Assembly (NCBI GenBank): GCA_905221605.1
Contig: CAJNDS010000002.1
Location: forward strand, 935,881-999,880
Source: Symbiodinium natans
Taxonomy: Eukaryota > Sar > Dinophyceae > Suessiales > Symbiodiniaceae
Reading direction: 5' to 3'
DNA: 64,000 nt
Below are positions 53,592-63,845 of this stretch, in pieces (position 1 is the first letter of the stretch; every line of letters starts with the position of its first letter). Both the position numbers and the translations under genes were made by a program. The notes beneath the pieces are model-generated. The model was not told where the DNA came from. It saw only the letters and a program-made list of their open reading frames with translations, and ran no database searches.

Positions 53592-53777
53592 AAACCCTAA
53601 ACCCTAAACCCTAAACCCTAAACCCTAAACCCTAAACCCTAAACCCTAAACCCTAAACCCCTCACTTAAACTGACTTTCCCGCTACCTCTCGCCAAGAAG
53701 ACCTTTGAACAGCGCCTTGTTGCTCAGATGTTCCGCCACAACACCCCCCCCAAAAAAAAATGACTAAAAAGTTAAAG

Positions 53778-53816
53778 CATATATATATATATATAATATG
53801 TATATATATATATATA
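53778..53816. repeat. (AT)n microsatellite
   Basis: TA repeats in two blocks. Confidence 0.9.
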
Positions 53817-54105
53817 ATCATAACAAACAACAAAAACAATAATAATTCTGATAATAGCAGCATTCATAACAGTAGTCATAAGAAGAAGAACAAAACGCAC
53901 CCGAAACCCTAAATCCTGGTGAAACGAAATCGAGCACACACGCTTCATGGGTCGAAGCCATGAAGCATAAAAAGTAGAACAAACAAGGCAAAAGTCCGCA
54001 AGGAGGGTTTAGGGTTTAGGGTGTAGGGGTTCGGGTTTAGGGTTTAGGGTTTAGGGTTTGGGGTTTATAGGGTTTAGGGTTTAGGGGCAAGTATGGCTGC
54101 AGTGC

Positions 54106-54401
54106 CATAGAGGCCCTTTCCGCTGTAAACGCATCCCAGGGAAGCTGACGAAAGGCTGGGCTGTTGCGACTCAAACGGCCAAGGGGCGTCCTTTTCCAAG
54201 ATCTTTTGTGAGATCTCTTCTCTCCAATCCTCTTCCTGGACCAACGCAGACTGTTTTGGGGGGGCATCAGACACCCCAATGTGGCATTTCTCAAAATAGG
54301 TGACCGGCTTTATGATGTCCTCTATGAACGCCAGGCTAGAGGCCCGGCAGCAGCCCCGGTGCCCAAAGTCACTGTTTCCTAATAGGGAAGCAGGGATGTA
54401 C
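54106..54401 (-). CDS. unrecognised minus-strand gene U2, 296-nt exon
   Basis: The longest single exon outside the FNIP and hAT genes: CTTAAG|G acceptor, 98 open codons (YIPASLLGNSDFGHRGCCR; IIKPVTYFEKCHIGVSDAPP; WREEISQKILEKDAPWPFE), GC donor at TATG|GCACTG. The frame stays open to 54088, where CCCTAAA begins, so the 3' edge is uncertain. Phase 2 in and 1 out agree with neighbours. Unlike most exons, its flanking arrays point the other way. Confidence 0.6.
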
Positions 54402-54503
54402 CTTAAGTCCTAAACCCTCCACGCCCCAATTTAACGCAATGCAACTCAGAAGCGGAAGGTACAAGAAATGCTATGCAAAAATCATGATCACAAAAGGGGA
54501 AAC

Positions 54504-54602
54504 CCTGTGAAGACCAAGAAGAGGACCTCGTCATCCCAGGTCCCACCGTCGTCGTGGAACCAGTGCGCCTGTCCGTTAGGACCCCGTTGGGAGGGTTCAG
54601 GG
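54504..54602 (-). CDS. unrecognised minus-strand gene U2, exon
   Basis: 32 codons (PNGQAHWFHDDGGTWDDEVL, FLVFT) then GG and a GT donor (GG|GTTTCC); joins the 54401 exon as ...FTG-YIP. The start (TGAAG|C) is the weakest site: the base after AG is not G. Confidence 0.5.
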
Positions 54603-54712
54603 CTTCAGCTTCAAGGGTTAGGGTTTAGGAACCCTGAGCCCTAAACCCTAAACGGTTTAACGGTTTAGGGCGTTGAGTCTAGGGTTCCAGGTTGCCGGGA
54701 AATTCTGCTCAC

Positions 54713-54801
54713 CCAAAGTCTCCTAGAAGCTGCGCCCGGAAACTTGCACAAGCCCCACAAAAACACGCAACAATGCTTGGAGTTCCCGGTTGTTGGCTCA
54801 C
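54713..54801 (-). CDS. unrecognised minus-strand gene U2, first visible exon
   Basis: CCAG|G acceptor, 29 codons (VSQQPGTPSIVACFCGACAS, FRAQLLGDF), GT donor (GG|GTGAGC), phase 2. Confidence 0.5.
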
Positions 54802-55104
54802 CTGGAGAGTTTAGGGTTTAGGGTTTAGGGTTATTCAATGTTCCAACTACCCCCCCCCCCCTGGGAGTCGCCCCAAAATCACTCAGTAGGAGCGGCCAGC
54901 GCTTCAATTACATACTTCCTGGCAGACGGTTTAGGGTTTAGGGTTTAGGTTTTAGGGTTTAGGGTACTGTTGACATGGACATTCCTTTTTACTTGTGGCT
55001 TGTGTTACAACAGCAAACCCTGCAGCGCAGCTTGCACCCTAGAATGGCTTAACTTATTCTCCAGCCGACTCAGAGACGCTCTACGTGCGGATGGGAGGTC
55101 TACA

Positions 55105-55300
55105 TACAAGGAGGGCCCCCCCCCCCCCCCCCCTAGTTATAAGGGTTTAGGGTTTAGGGTTTAGGGTTTAGGGCTACAAGGAGGGGCCCCCCCTAGTTAG
55201 AAGTAGAGTTATTTGTGCCCTAAGTGGGGTTATAAGGATCCTGAATTAGGTTGTAAGTTCCTTAACTAACTACAAAGGGGGCCCCTCCTTGCACCCACCA
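55105..55300. mobile_element. MITE family I, left end duplicated around telomere units
   Basis: TACAAGGAGGGCCCCCC...TAGTTATAAG at 55105-55143, four TTTAGGG units, then the same again at 55175-55203, followed by the rest of the element ending in a GGGCCCCTCCTTG complement. Confidence 0.8.
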
Positions 55301-55309
55301 TGAAACCTT

Positions 55310-55780
55310 TGCCAGAGCATCTTGTTGTATGCAAGACAAAAAGCTGTGACCCTGAACAACTGAACCGCACCAAGATAGTGGGTATATAGCAGGAATGTTA
55401 GTGCCAGGGTCCTTGCATATTCTTGGAGTTTTCATACTATAGACACTAGCCTTCTTGTATCCCCGATGAGCTGAACATCAGAACAGGCGGGTCCAAGGCG
55501 CGTTGCAGACGAGGTAGTAGATGCATGCCTTGTTGCCCGCACAAAAGGTAGTTAGAATTGCTGCTACTATTCTTACTTACCATTCTTTTGGTTGTTGATA
55601 TGAATATCCTACTGTTCAGATTATTACTACCATTCTTAAAAGCCCCTAATACCCGTTTCCTCTGTTGCCATTATTATAGCCCTATTGCCCAGCATGATAA
55701 GAGCATCACCCCGCGCTGATGCCCATGAGCAGCATCTATGGGAGTACAGCCGGCAACCACCAATGACTCTCAGGCCCGAA
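55310..55780. other. array-free segment with an ankyrin-like remnant
   Basis: Mostly featureless. On the minus strand 55690-55755 reads GCTPIDAAHGHQRGVMLL, an ankyrin-like phrase, without good splice sites; probably a relic. Confidence 0.4.
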
Positions 55781-55853
55781 ACCCTAAACCCTAAAGCCTA
55801 AACCCTAAACTCTAAACCCTAGCCGGTAACCTTGCTTCGAGTCGAAAAAAAGA

Positions 55854-55964
55854 CTTGCTAGCCCAGTAGCCATAGTGTGAGAAGGGTATTCTTTTCGAGG
55901 TTGGTTACTTTACCAAGGGTGCCTTGACCGAAACAGAGCGAAAGGGCACCTTTGGGCTACCAAG
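55854..55964. mobile_element. MITE family A copy without telomere units
   Basis: CTTGCTAGCCCAGTAGCC ... GGGCACCTTTGGGCTACCAAG with a continuous body; serves as the empty reference for copies carrying CCCTAAA. Confidence 0.8.
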
Positions 55965-55988
55965 AGGGGGGTTGGGGGTATAGAGTTA

Positions 55989-56092
55989 GGTTGGGATGTT
56001 TCTTAATACTCACAGTCCTAAATAGGAATTATAGTAGCGGGTACTATAGTCCCTGTTAAGGTCTGTTAGTAAAAGTGCACCACATCCCTAGG
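55989..56092. mobile_element. MITE family C copy
   Basis: GTTGGGATGTTTCTTAATAC ... CACCACATCCC. Confidence 0.75.
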
Positions 56093-56734
56093 TTAGGGTT
56101 ATGGTAGCATCAGATGGAGGAGGCCTCTCGAACGTCCGACCGACGCCTACGGGCTTTGAGAACACTTGGGGCTTCCTGAAGCCACATTTTTGAGAGATTT
56201 AAGGTTTAGGGTTTAGGGGTAAGGGAGTCAAAGGGACCCAGATTCGCACCCCGAAGGTTGCGGCCCTAAAGCCTAACCCCCCCCCCCCCCCCAATTTCCG
56301 CCACGGGTTCCCTACAAGGACCTTACCCCTGAACCCTAGAGCCCAAACCCAAAACTTACTAAACCCTGAACCCTAAACCCTACACCCTGAACCCTGAACC
56401 CTAAACCCTAAACCCTAAACCCCCCTGAACCCTAAACTCGGTACCCTAAACCCTAACCCCAAAACCAAGGGTGCAACCTGTAGGGGGTGTAGGGGGGAGG
56501 GGAAGGTGAAGGCGGAGGTAGTTCCTTGAAGGGTGCAGTACCTCTTGGCGTCCTCTTGCGGTTAGGGTCAAGGTCAAATTCGACCCTAAGCCCTAAACCC
56601 TAAACCCTAAACCCTACACCCTGACCCACAAACCCTAAGTCTCATATCCCCCCCCCCCCCCCCAAACAAAAAAAAACACCTTCACAGGTTGCTGCTGACA
56701 CATGGGGTGATCCAAAGGTTGGAAGCATATGAAG

Positions 56735-56870
56735 TAGGGTATATATTTCTTGTACCCCCAAAAGGACACCCAAGGTATACACACTCACCAATATTAAGGA
56801 GAACCTTATATACACTCGCCAAAAACAGAAATGTAAACCCTGTTTCATATGGTCTCTTCCCCTTGGTTAT
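56735..56870. mobile_element. MITE-like element, family K
   Basis: CCCCCAAAAGGACACC, ACACTCACCAATAT, CCTTATATACACTC and AACCCTGTTTCATAT in order; same order at 16895-16985 and 59262-59350. Confidence 0.65.
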
Positions 56871-58301
56871 AGGGATCCGAAGAGTGGGTCCTTATTCTAT
56901 GAGGGCTACAAACCCTAAACCCTAAACCACCCTAAACCCTAAACCCTAAACCCTAAACCCTAAACCCTAAACCCTATAGGGTATATTAACGGGCTACATG
57001 ATAAGGGACCCAAATTCAGGGCCCATGCTTGGAACCTTAGAGATGAGGTGAATATGGCTCCCTAAACCCTAAACCCTAAACCCTAAACCCTAAACCCTAA
57101 ACCCTAAACCCGAAAGGGCTTTAGGGGTTGAGAGGGCTTTCATGAGGGCTTGGCTTGGTGGTTGCAGAAAGGGGGGTTGAAGACCCCGCAGTTTGGGTTT
57201 AGGGTTTAGGGTTTAGGGTTTGGGGTTCAGGGTTTAGGGTTTAGGGTTTACTTCGGGTTGAGGGTTTGGGGTTTAGGGCTGACGATGCCAGGTGACGCCG
57301 ACGCCCCAAATATCGCATCCTGGAGATCTATGTGAGCTTGGGGGCTTCTTAAGGGCCTAGTCCCAGAACCCCTGGAAGGATCCAACAAAAAGATCCCTTC
57401 AAGGGTTCCGCAGAATGGGTTTAGGGTTTAGGGTTTTAGGGTTTAGGGTTTAGGGTTTAGGTTTAGGGTTAAGGGTTCCTTAAGAATGACCCAATAGTAG
57501 TCCAGGGCAAAAGTTTGGGTGGTTCGACTTTTTGGACCCTCCCAGGGGGTCTGGGGTGGTTTAAGAGATTATATTATAAGACGTTCAGGGGCTTAAGAGT
57601 TAAGGGGTTCAGGGCAAAAGGGCTTTGGGGCTTAAACACCAAACCCTAGAGCAGCATCACATAAAGCCTTCAACGGGACGACATCCACTTCCCTAAAGCC
57701 AATACCACGAACCGCAGGATCTAGGAATGCTTCGGGCTTAGGGTTTAGGGCTTACGGTTTGTTGTGGCTAGGTAGCCCCGTACCCCCCCCAAAAAAAAGG
57801 TGCTGGATTGACTTGTGGGTTTAGAAACCTCAACCCAGGGAATCGGGGCACCACAAGGCGTCCGAGATGTGGTCCTTCAGTGGGAAGGGATAAGAAAATC
57901 AAGACACTAACTTGGATGGCCCTTACCTCATTCCCTCCTATAATATCCAGTAGGAACAGCTTTGTGTAAAACTTACCAACTCATAACCCTACGTGTGGGA
58001 TATTTGGAATATCAAAGGGGGCCCCTCAGAGGCAAACAACCTTTTCGGGGTTTAGGGTTTAAGGTTTAGGGTTTAGGGTGTAGGGTTCCTTAATCGAGAG
58101 GGTTCGACTACATCTGGGGTATAAACAGGGGCACCCCTGTGTTGGATAAAGTAGAGCCCCGTGTATGGGCTCAGGGCCCTGAGACCCTCAACCCTAAACC
58201 CAAAACATAAAACCCTAAAACCTAAACCTAAAACCCTAAAACCTTAGCCCCAAACCCTAAACCCTAGTCCTACACCCTAAACGTTAAACCATCAACCCTA
58301 C

Positions 58302-58387
58302 TCAGTCCTTGGTCGTAGCTGCTGTTGATAACCTCTGGCGCCATGTAAGGCCATGAGCCTCTGCAGCAGGTGACAGTCAGCTCATCC
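58302..58387 (-). CDS. protein kinase, activation-segment exon (APE)
   Basis: Acceptor GGGAG|G (closing Arg), then DELTVTCCRGSWPYMAPEVI, NSSYDQGL plus A, GT donor (A|GTAGGG), phase 1. The 'TCCRGSWPYMAPEV' block is the P+1 loop with the APE motif. A GA donor four bases earlier is an alternative. The next kinase exon (subdomain IX) was not found. Confidence 0.93.
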
Positions 58388-59180
58388 CTCCCCTGCATAA
58401 GCTCAACGGGGGTTTAGGGATTAGGGTTTAGGGTTTAGGGTTTAGGGTTTGCTATATATTTTCCCTTGATATGGTCTCTTACCTCCTTTAAAGGATTCTG
58501 ATGTATGCGCGCTTAATTTGTGCCCATATTAAGGGACCATGAAACTACCCTAAGACCTAAACCCTGAACCCTTTTAACCCTATTTGAAAAAAGGAGTGGG
58601 GTTTAGCTTTGAGGGTTGCTTTGATTTGGGGGGTGGGGGAATGGGATTTCGGGTTCTGGTTTTAGGGTTTAGGGTTTAGGGTTCAGGGTTCAGGGTTTAG
58701 GGTTTAGGGTTTAGGGTTTAGGGCTTAGGGCTTTCGAATCTGGATCTGGGCTTGTACGGCTCTGAACCACCAACCCAAGTAGGGTTTAGGGTTTAGTTAG
58801 GGCTTAGGGTTTAGGGTTTAGGGTTTAGGGTTTAGGGTTTAGGGTTTAGGGTTTAGGGTTTAGGGTTTAGGGTTTAGGGTTTAGGGTTTAGGGTTTAGGG
58901 TTTCGGGTCGTGTTTAGGTTGTAGGGCTTGGGGGTTTGGGGTGCGAAAGTACCGGGATGATCGGATGCCCGCCAGTGCCTGCGCGGTTGGACAGCTTCTC
59001 CCCTTTCCTGAAGGCTTGGTCGCGCGGTTTAGGGTTTAGGGTTTAGGGTTTAGGGTTTAGGGTTTAGGGTTTAATTAGGGCTTAGGGAGCGGTCCAGGGC
59101 TCTGGGGGCCCTAGAGCTTGGGCTTGAAAACCGTGCCGTTTGGGCTCGTGGGGAAGGAGCTAACTTCTAGTATCCCCCAA

Positions 59181-59255
59181 GCTACTATTTGCTTGAGAAC
59201 CCCCCAAAAGAATGAAAAAGCATGTTGTTCCATATAAAATACTATTGTTCTATCT
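59181..59255. mobile_element. MITE family E, left half
   Basis: CTACTATTTGCTTGAGAACC start, no matching right end. Confidence 0.65.
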
Positions 59256-59880
59256 TCTTGTAAGTAGCAGGAAAAGGACACTCCACACGTACACCCACCT
59301 CACCAATATGCAAACGAACCCCATATACACTCACCAACAGCAAACTTTAAACCCTGAACCCTAAACGACCATATTTGTATACATGCTACCCCCCCCTCCC
59401 GATGTGCCTACCATGTGTTGGATAAAGTTTGTACAATATCTTACACAAACACCAACAAAAAGCTTCTGGGAAAGGGTGCAGCAGTTTTGGGCGAAAAATA
59501 GGGCAAGTGAATACACAAAAAAGTGAAACTGATTTCATTCACCGCAGCAAGTAAGCGGGCTGTCTTACTTCCTCACGGAGGATGCGAAAATGCACTTAGT
59601 GCAAACGAGTTTTCGATTGGACACATGTTGGCTTTAGCTTCATTGAAAATTTCTTGTGTCGCACATAGTTGATATTCTTGAAGCTGAACTATACGAAAAA
59701 ATGAAAATATTACGTCTACCTATACATGTGTTTTCACATGTGTATGAATACATCGTCAAACTTTGTAGTAGCTCAGTTTCTCAAGCAAGTTCCTTAACCG
59801 CAGCCCAGTAAGGCCCAACGCTTAAGCCTCAAGCCACAAGCTCTGAACAGTAGAACCCTCAACTCAAAGCCCGAAACCCT
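59256..59880. other. AT-richer array-free stretch in kinase intron
   Basis: Begins with a family-K remnant (59262-59350). The rest (to 59880) has no frame, array or repeat that I recognise. Confidence 0.5.
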
Positions 59881-59987
59881 AAACCTTGTGTTCCTCCATC
59901 CTCACCCGGTTTAGGGTTTAGGGTTGAGGGTTTCGGGTTTAGAACCCTCAACCCTAAACCCCCAAACCCCCTGCTTGCTGAGGAAGC

Positions 59988-60028
59988 CTCGCTATCTTGC
60001 ATGCCAGGCCAAAGTCTGAGAGCTTCAC
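59988..60028 (-). CDS. protein kinase, DFG exon (41 nt)
   Basis: Acceptor TGCAAG|G, VKLSDFGLACKIA plus AG, GC donor (AG|GCTTCC), phase 2. DFG is the magnesium-binding motif. Reads on as R-DELTV in the next exon. Confidence 0.95.
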
Positions 60029-60159
60029 CTTGCACATGCCTTGGCTCTTTAAGGTCTAGGGAGGGTGTAGGGTTTAGGGTTTAAGGTTTATGGTCTAGGG
60101 GTTAAGGGCTTCTTGTCGTGCGCTCTCGTGTAGTTAAGCGATCACACTTTGACCACTTG

Positions 60160-60252
60160 GACCCTAAACCCTAAACCCTAAACCCTAAACCCTAAACCCT
60201 AAACCCTAAACCCTAAACCCTAAACCCTAAACCCTAAACCCTAAACCCTAAA
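60160..60252. repeat. CCCTAAA array
   Basis: Thirteen units. Confidence 0.95.
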
Positions 60253-60490
60253 CCCTCACCTAACACCCCTCAACAGCAAAGGTGGCACTCGCTCGCCTTG
60301 CCCATCCTGAGGGTTTGCAGATCTTGGGGCTTTCGCCGTTTAGGGCTTGAAGCTTTTACCCTAAACCTAAACCCTCAACCCTCAACCCTAAACCCTAAAC
60401 CCCAAACCCCAAAACCCTAAACCCTAAACCCTAACCCTAAACCCTAACCCTAACCCCCAGCCCACTTTCAGGGAGGGGGGTTTACTTTAC

Positions 60491-60554
60491 AGGCTTCAGG
60501 CTTGAAGGAGAGAGGCTGTCTTCGTCTCCAAGCTCGTCCTTGATCAAATAGTTC
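60491..60554 (-). CDS. protein kinase, exon after the catalytic loop
   Basis: Acceptor TGAG|G closes Glu of 'HRDIKPE', then NYLIKDELGDEDSLSPSSLK and P, GT donor (CCT|GTAAAG), phase 0. The insert between 'KPENxL' and 'VKLxDFG' is as in calcium-dependent-kinase-like (CAMK) kinases; in gene sense the preceding intron closes with CCCTAAA 25 nt from the acceptor. Confidence 0.93.
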
Positions 60555-60905
60555 CTCAGATGGCCACAGCTGGAAGAAAGGGTTTAGGGTTTAGGGTTTA
60601 GGGCTTAGGATTTTGGGGTTTAGGGTTTAGGGTTAAGGGTTTAGGGTTTAGGGCCAAGGGTTTAGTGTGGTTTTGGGTGTAGGGTTTAGGGTGTACCTGC
60701 CCCTTGCCCCCCTGCGTTCAGTGCTTCGAACATGAGTCACAGACCCCGTTTGGGCACCTTTGTCTCGGGAGCTGTGTTGCAACAGTGCCGCTCAAAAGGG
60801 ACAATGAACTGAAGAACTGACACCACAGGCCTTTCGGGAGTAGGGTTTAAGAGTTTCGCATTGGGAGTGAGAGCCCTAAGCCTCTTTTGCAAGAAGCCGA
60901 TAAGG

Positions 60906-61012
60906 ATCTATTCGGATGGCCCTTTAAACCCTCTGAAAAACATTTCTGAGTATGATCCTCTCAGACCCCCGCCCAAAAAAAAGGATACTATAAATGTCCC
61001 AAGGGCCTTGCT
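60906..61012. mobile_element. MITE family G copy
   Basis: GGATGGCCCTTTAAACCCTC ... TGTCCCAAGGGCCTTG. Confidence 0.65.
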
Positions 61013-61729
61013 AGTCTAAGATTCTCGTTGTAGGGCTGGCTTCGGATCGTTGAGGGTTCTGGGTGTTTAGCATTCCGGTTGAGGGTTTCTTAGGGTTTCA
61101 TAGGGTTTGCAGGGCTTTTAGGAGTTGTAGGGCTTTAGGGCTTTTAGGGGTTTTAGGGCGTTTAGGGTTTGGGGGTTGACGTTTAAGGTGTAGGGTTTTG
61201 GGGGCTTTAAGCTCTACGTCCTTAGCACCGTTCAAGTCGGGACCCTTTCAGCGCCTTGCCACGTCTCCCTGTCCGCTGCTGGACCCACAAGCCCTGTCAG
61301 AATTCCATCAAACCCTACAAGTAAAACCCTAACAAAAAACCGGAAACCCTAATTATAAAACCCTTCGCCACATTGGCCTAACAACGCCCTCCCAACAAAA
61401 CAAGCAAGCTCAGATCCCTATTCTAGGAGCCCCCCCCCCCCCCCTCCATCCCAAAAGTCTCGACCCTAAACCCTAATTCTAAACCCTAAACCCTAAACCC
61501 TAAACCCTAAACCCTAAACCCTAAACCCTAAACCCTAAACCCCCCAGACCGGAGCTTAGGGCTTTGGGGTTTCGAGGCGACTTAGGGCTTCTAAGGGTCT
61601 TCTTTGGGGGGTCTAACATGGTTAGGGTTTAGGGTTTAGGGTTTAGGGTTTAGGGTTTAGGGTTTAGGGTTTAGGGTTTAGGGTTTAGGGTTTAGGCAGG
61701 GGGGGCGGGGGGGGGGGATGGGCGCCTTG

Positions 61730-62052
61730 CTTGGAGGTTCATGGTACTTACTAAGCAACTATAACTGTACTTATAACCATATTCGGGCACTTAAAGGGCT
61801 TATGAGTAAAGTTAGAAGTGGTGTTTGTTTAGGGTTTAGGGTTTAGGGTTTAGGGTTTAGGGTTTAGGGTTTAGGGTTTAGGGTTTAGGGTTTAGGGTTT
61901 AGGGTTTAGGGTTTAGGGGTTAGGGTTTTAGGGTTTAGGGTTTAGGGTTTAGGGTTTAGGGTTTAGGGTTTAGGGTTTAGGGTTTAGGGTTTAGGGTTTA
62001 GGGTTTAGGGTTTAGGGTTTAGGGTGGTTCATAAGTACCATGAACCTCCAAG
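61730..62052. mobile_element. MITE family B with a 197-bp TTTAGGG array inserted
   Basis: Left arm from CTTGGAGGTTCATGGTAC to 61822, array 61828-62024, right end ATAAGTACCATGAACCTCC. The pentamer GTGGT stands on both sides of the array (61818 and 62024). Confidence 0.9.
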
Positions 62053-62464
62053 GAGGGCTTTCAGGGCGATATCAGGCTACTCGCCTTGGTGGAGCTGAAG
62101 GCTTTTGGGACTCCGCCCTAAGCCCTAAGCCCTAAGCCCTAAGCCCTAAACCCTAAACCCTAAACCCTAAACCCGAAACCCTAAACCCAAACCCCAATCC
62201 CTAAACCCCTAAACCCCAAAACATCCTTAAATCCTATATGACCCTTAGCCCTGAAAACCCCTCAACATCCTCAAGACCTTCAAAAACCGTCAACACTCGG
62301 AGGAAGGAACCTCTGTTCGGGTGTAGGGTTTAGGGTCTAGGGTCTAGGGTTTAGGGTTTAGGGAACCCTAAACCCTAAACCCTAAACCCTAAACCCTAAA
62401 CCCTAAACCCTAAACCCTAAACCCTAAACCCTGAACCTATAAGCAACTGCTGGGGCAGAGGATC

Positions 62465-62520
62465 TCTGGTTTGATATCCCGATGGATGATCCTGTTGTGG
62501 TGCAGGTATCCAATGCCGAC
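62465..62520 (-). CDS. protein kinase, catalytic-loop exon (HRD)
   Basis: Acceptor CTAAG|G, VGIGYLHHNRIIHRDIKP plus GA, GA donor (GA|GATCCT), phase 2. HRDIKP-E is the Ser/Thr kinase catalytic loop with the catalytic Asp. With the next three exons it gives a continuous kinase C-lobe from subdomain VIb to VIII. The N-lobe should lie beyond 62520 but I could not identify it before the window ends. Confidence 0.94.
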
Positions 62521-62814
62521 CTTAGTTGAGTGCCAACCCTGAACACTGCACGTTTAGGGTTTAGGGTTTAGGGTTTAGGGTTTAGGGTTTAGGGTTTAGG
62601 GTTTTAGGGTTTTAGGGCCTAAACCCTGAACCTCCCAGTTTTGGGGCTGAGGCTTTGGGTTTTTGCGCCTGCGGCGGGGGGTTGGTCAACCTCTTAGGGG
62701 GTTACATGCTTTTTTTGTGGTTCAAAGGTTTACCTATCACATAGTGCTAAGGGTCCAGCTTGTTTATGGTCACTGTCGGATTGTCGCTGTCGCTGACATT
62801 ATGACACCCTAGAC

Positions 62815-63000
62815 CCCACAGCCAACGCGCGTTGTTGGTTGGTGGTTGCTTGCTTTGTTGCAGCATGGCTGCTTGAAGCCAAGATTTTGGGACGAAGTTG
62901 GGGCTTCACGCACAAACCAAGATATTTGCCCCAAAACGGGCAAAACACTGTACATTACGACACAAAAGCCCTTTTCGTGCAAACGCCCTTTGTTCACATC
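62815..63000. other. segment open on both strands, unassigned
   Basis: Open frames in both directions (reverse: GRLHEKGFCVVMYSVLPVLG). No family recognised and no good splice sites. Confidence 0.3.
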
Positions 63001-63074
63001 TTCCATGGCGTCGAGTCGTCGAGTAGGCCGCTGCCCTGGTAGTCGTCGTTGCGGTTGCTGCTCTTGGTGGCGTT

Positions 63075-63216
63075 GGAGGCGCTAGTGGCGTTGGGTGGCG
63101 TTTGATTGCGTTGGTGACGTTGGGTGGCGTTGGGTGGCGTTTGGTGGCATTTGGTGACGTTGGGTGGCGTTGGGTGGCGTTTGGTGGCGTTTGGTGGCGT
63201 TGGTGGTGTTGGTGGT
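63075..63216. repeat. decamer minisatellite (GGTGGCGTTK)n
   Basis: About 13 units of GGTGGCGTTT / GGTGGCGTTG, some lacking bases. Confidence 0.9.
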
Positions 63217-63712
63217 GGTGAGGCTGCGTTTGCGGCGGTAGTGGTTGCTGCTGCGGTTGCTATTCTTCCTGGGGTTTTCGGCTTCTCCGAATTGCAAAGG
63301 CTTTGGTCACGAACTCTAAACCCTAAACCCTACACCCTAAACCCTAAACCCTGAACCCTAAACCCTTAGATGACTTTGCCCGCGGTTCATGAACTGAGGC
63401 CCGCGACCAACATCTGCCAAAGGATGCCTGCTGCCAGCCAGGTCTCGGGCGGCCTGCATCAACCCTAGTTAAACAATAGACAACAAACCCTAAACCCTAA
63501 ACCCTAAACTCCAAACCCTAAACCCTAAACTCCAAAGCCTAAACCATAAACCCTAAACCCTGCTAAACCCTGCTAAACTGAACCCCAAACCCTAAACTCC
63601 AAACCCTGAGGGTTCTCAGGGCCGGGGTGCCTCCATTCACCAAGAATAATGCAACACACAAACCTGACCCATCGACTTCCAAACCCCCAACAGCGGGGCT
63701 TTAGGGTTTAGT

Positions 63713-63845
63713 TTGGGATGGCCCCGTATACTAACAATCCTTAATGGGGGCTATAGGGGGTACTATAATCCTGGGATGTTCCCCCTTAGCATTCTACTAA
63801 CAGTCCTTAATAGGCTAGGGATTATACCAAGGGTTACTATGTATT
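63713..63845. mobile_element. MITE family C, two overlapping copies
   Basis: TTTGGGATGGCCCCGTATAC and a second start CTGGGATGTTCCCCCTTAGC; arms AACAGTCCTTAATAGG. 63846-64000 holds a poly-C run and a GGTTCC...CCCATAAGTA direct repeat. Confidence 0.7.

Noticed and set aside
63390-63450. Minus-strand TWLAAGILWQMLVAGL as kinase subdomain IX
   Set aside because: It lies upstream of the catalytic loop in gene order and runs into a stop, so it cannot belong to the kinase found here.
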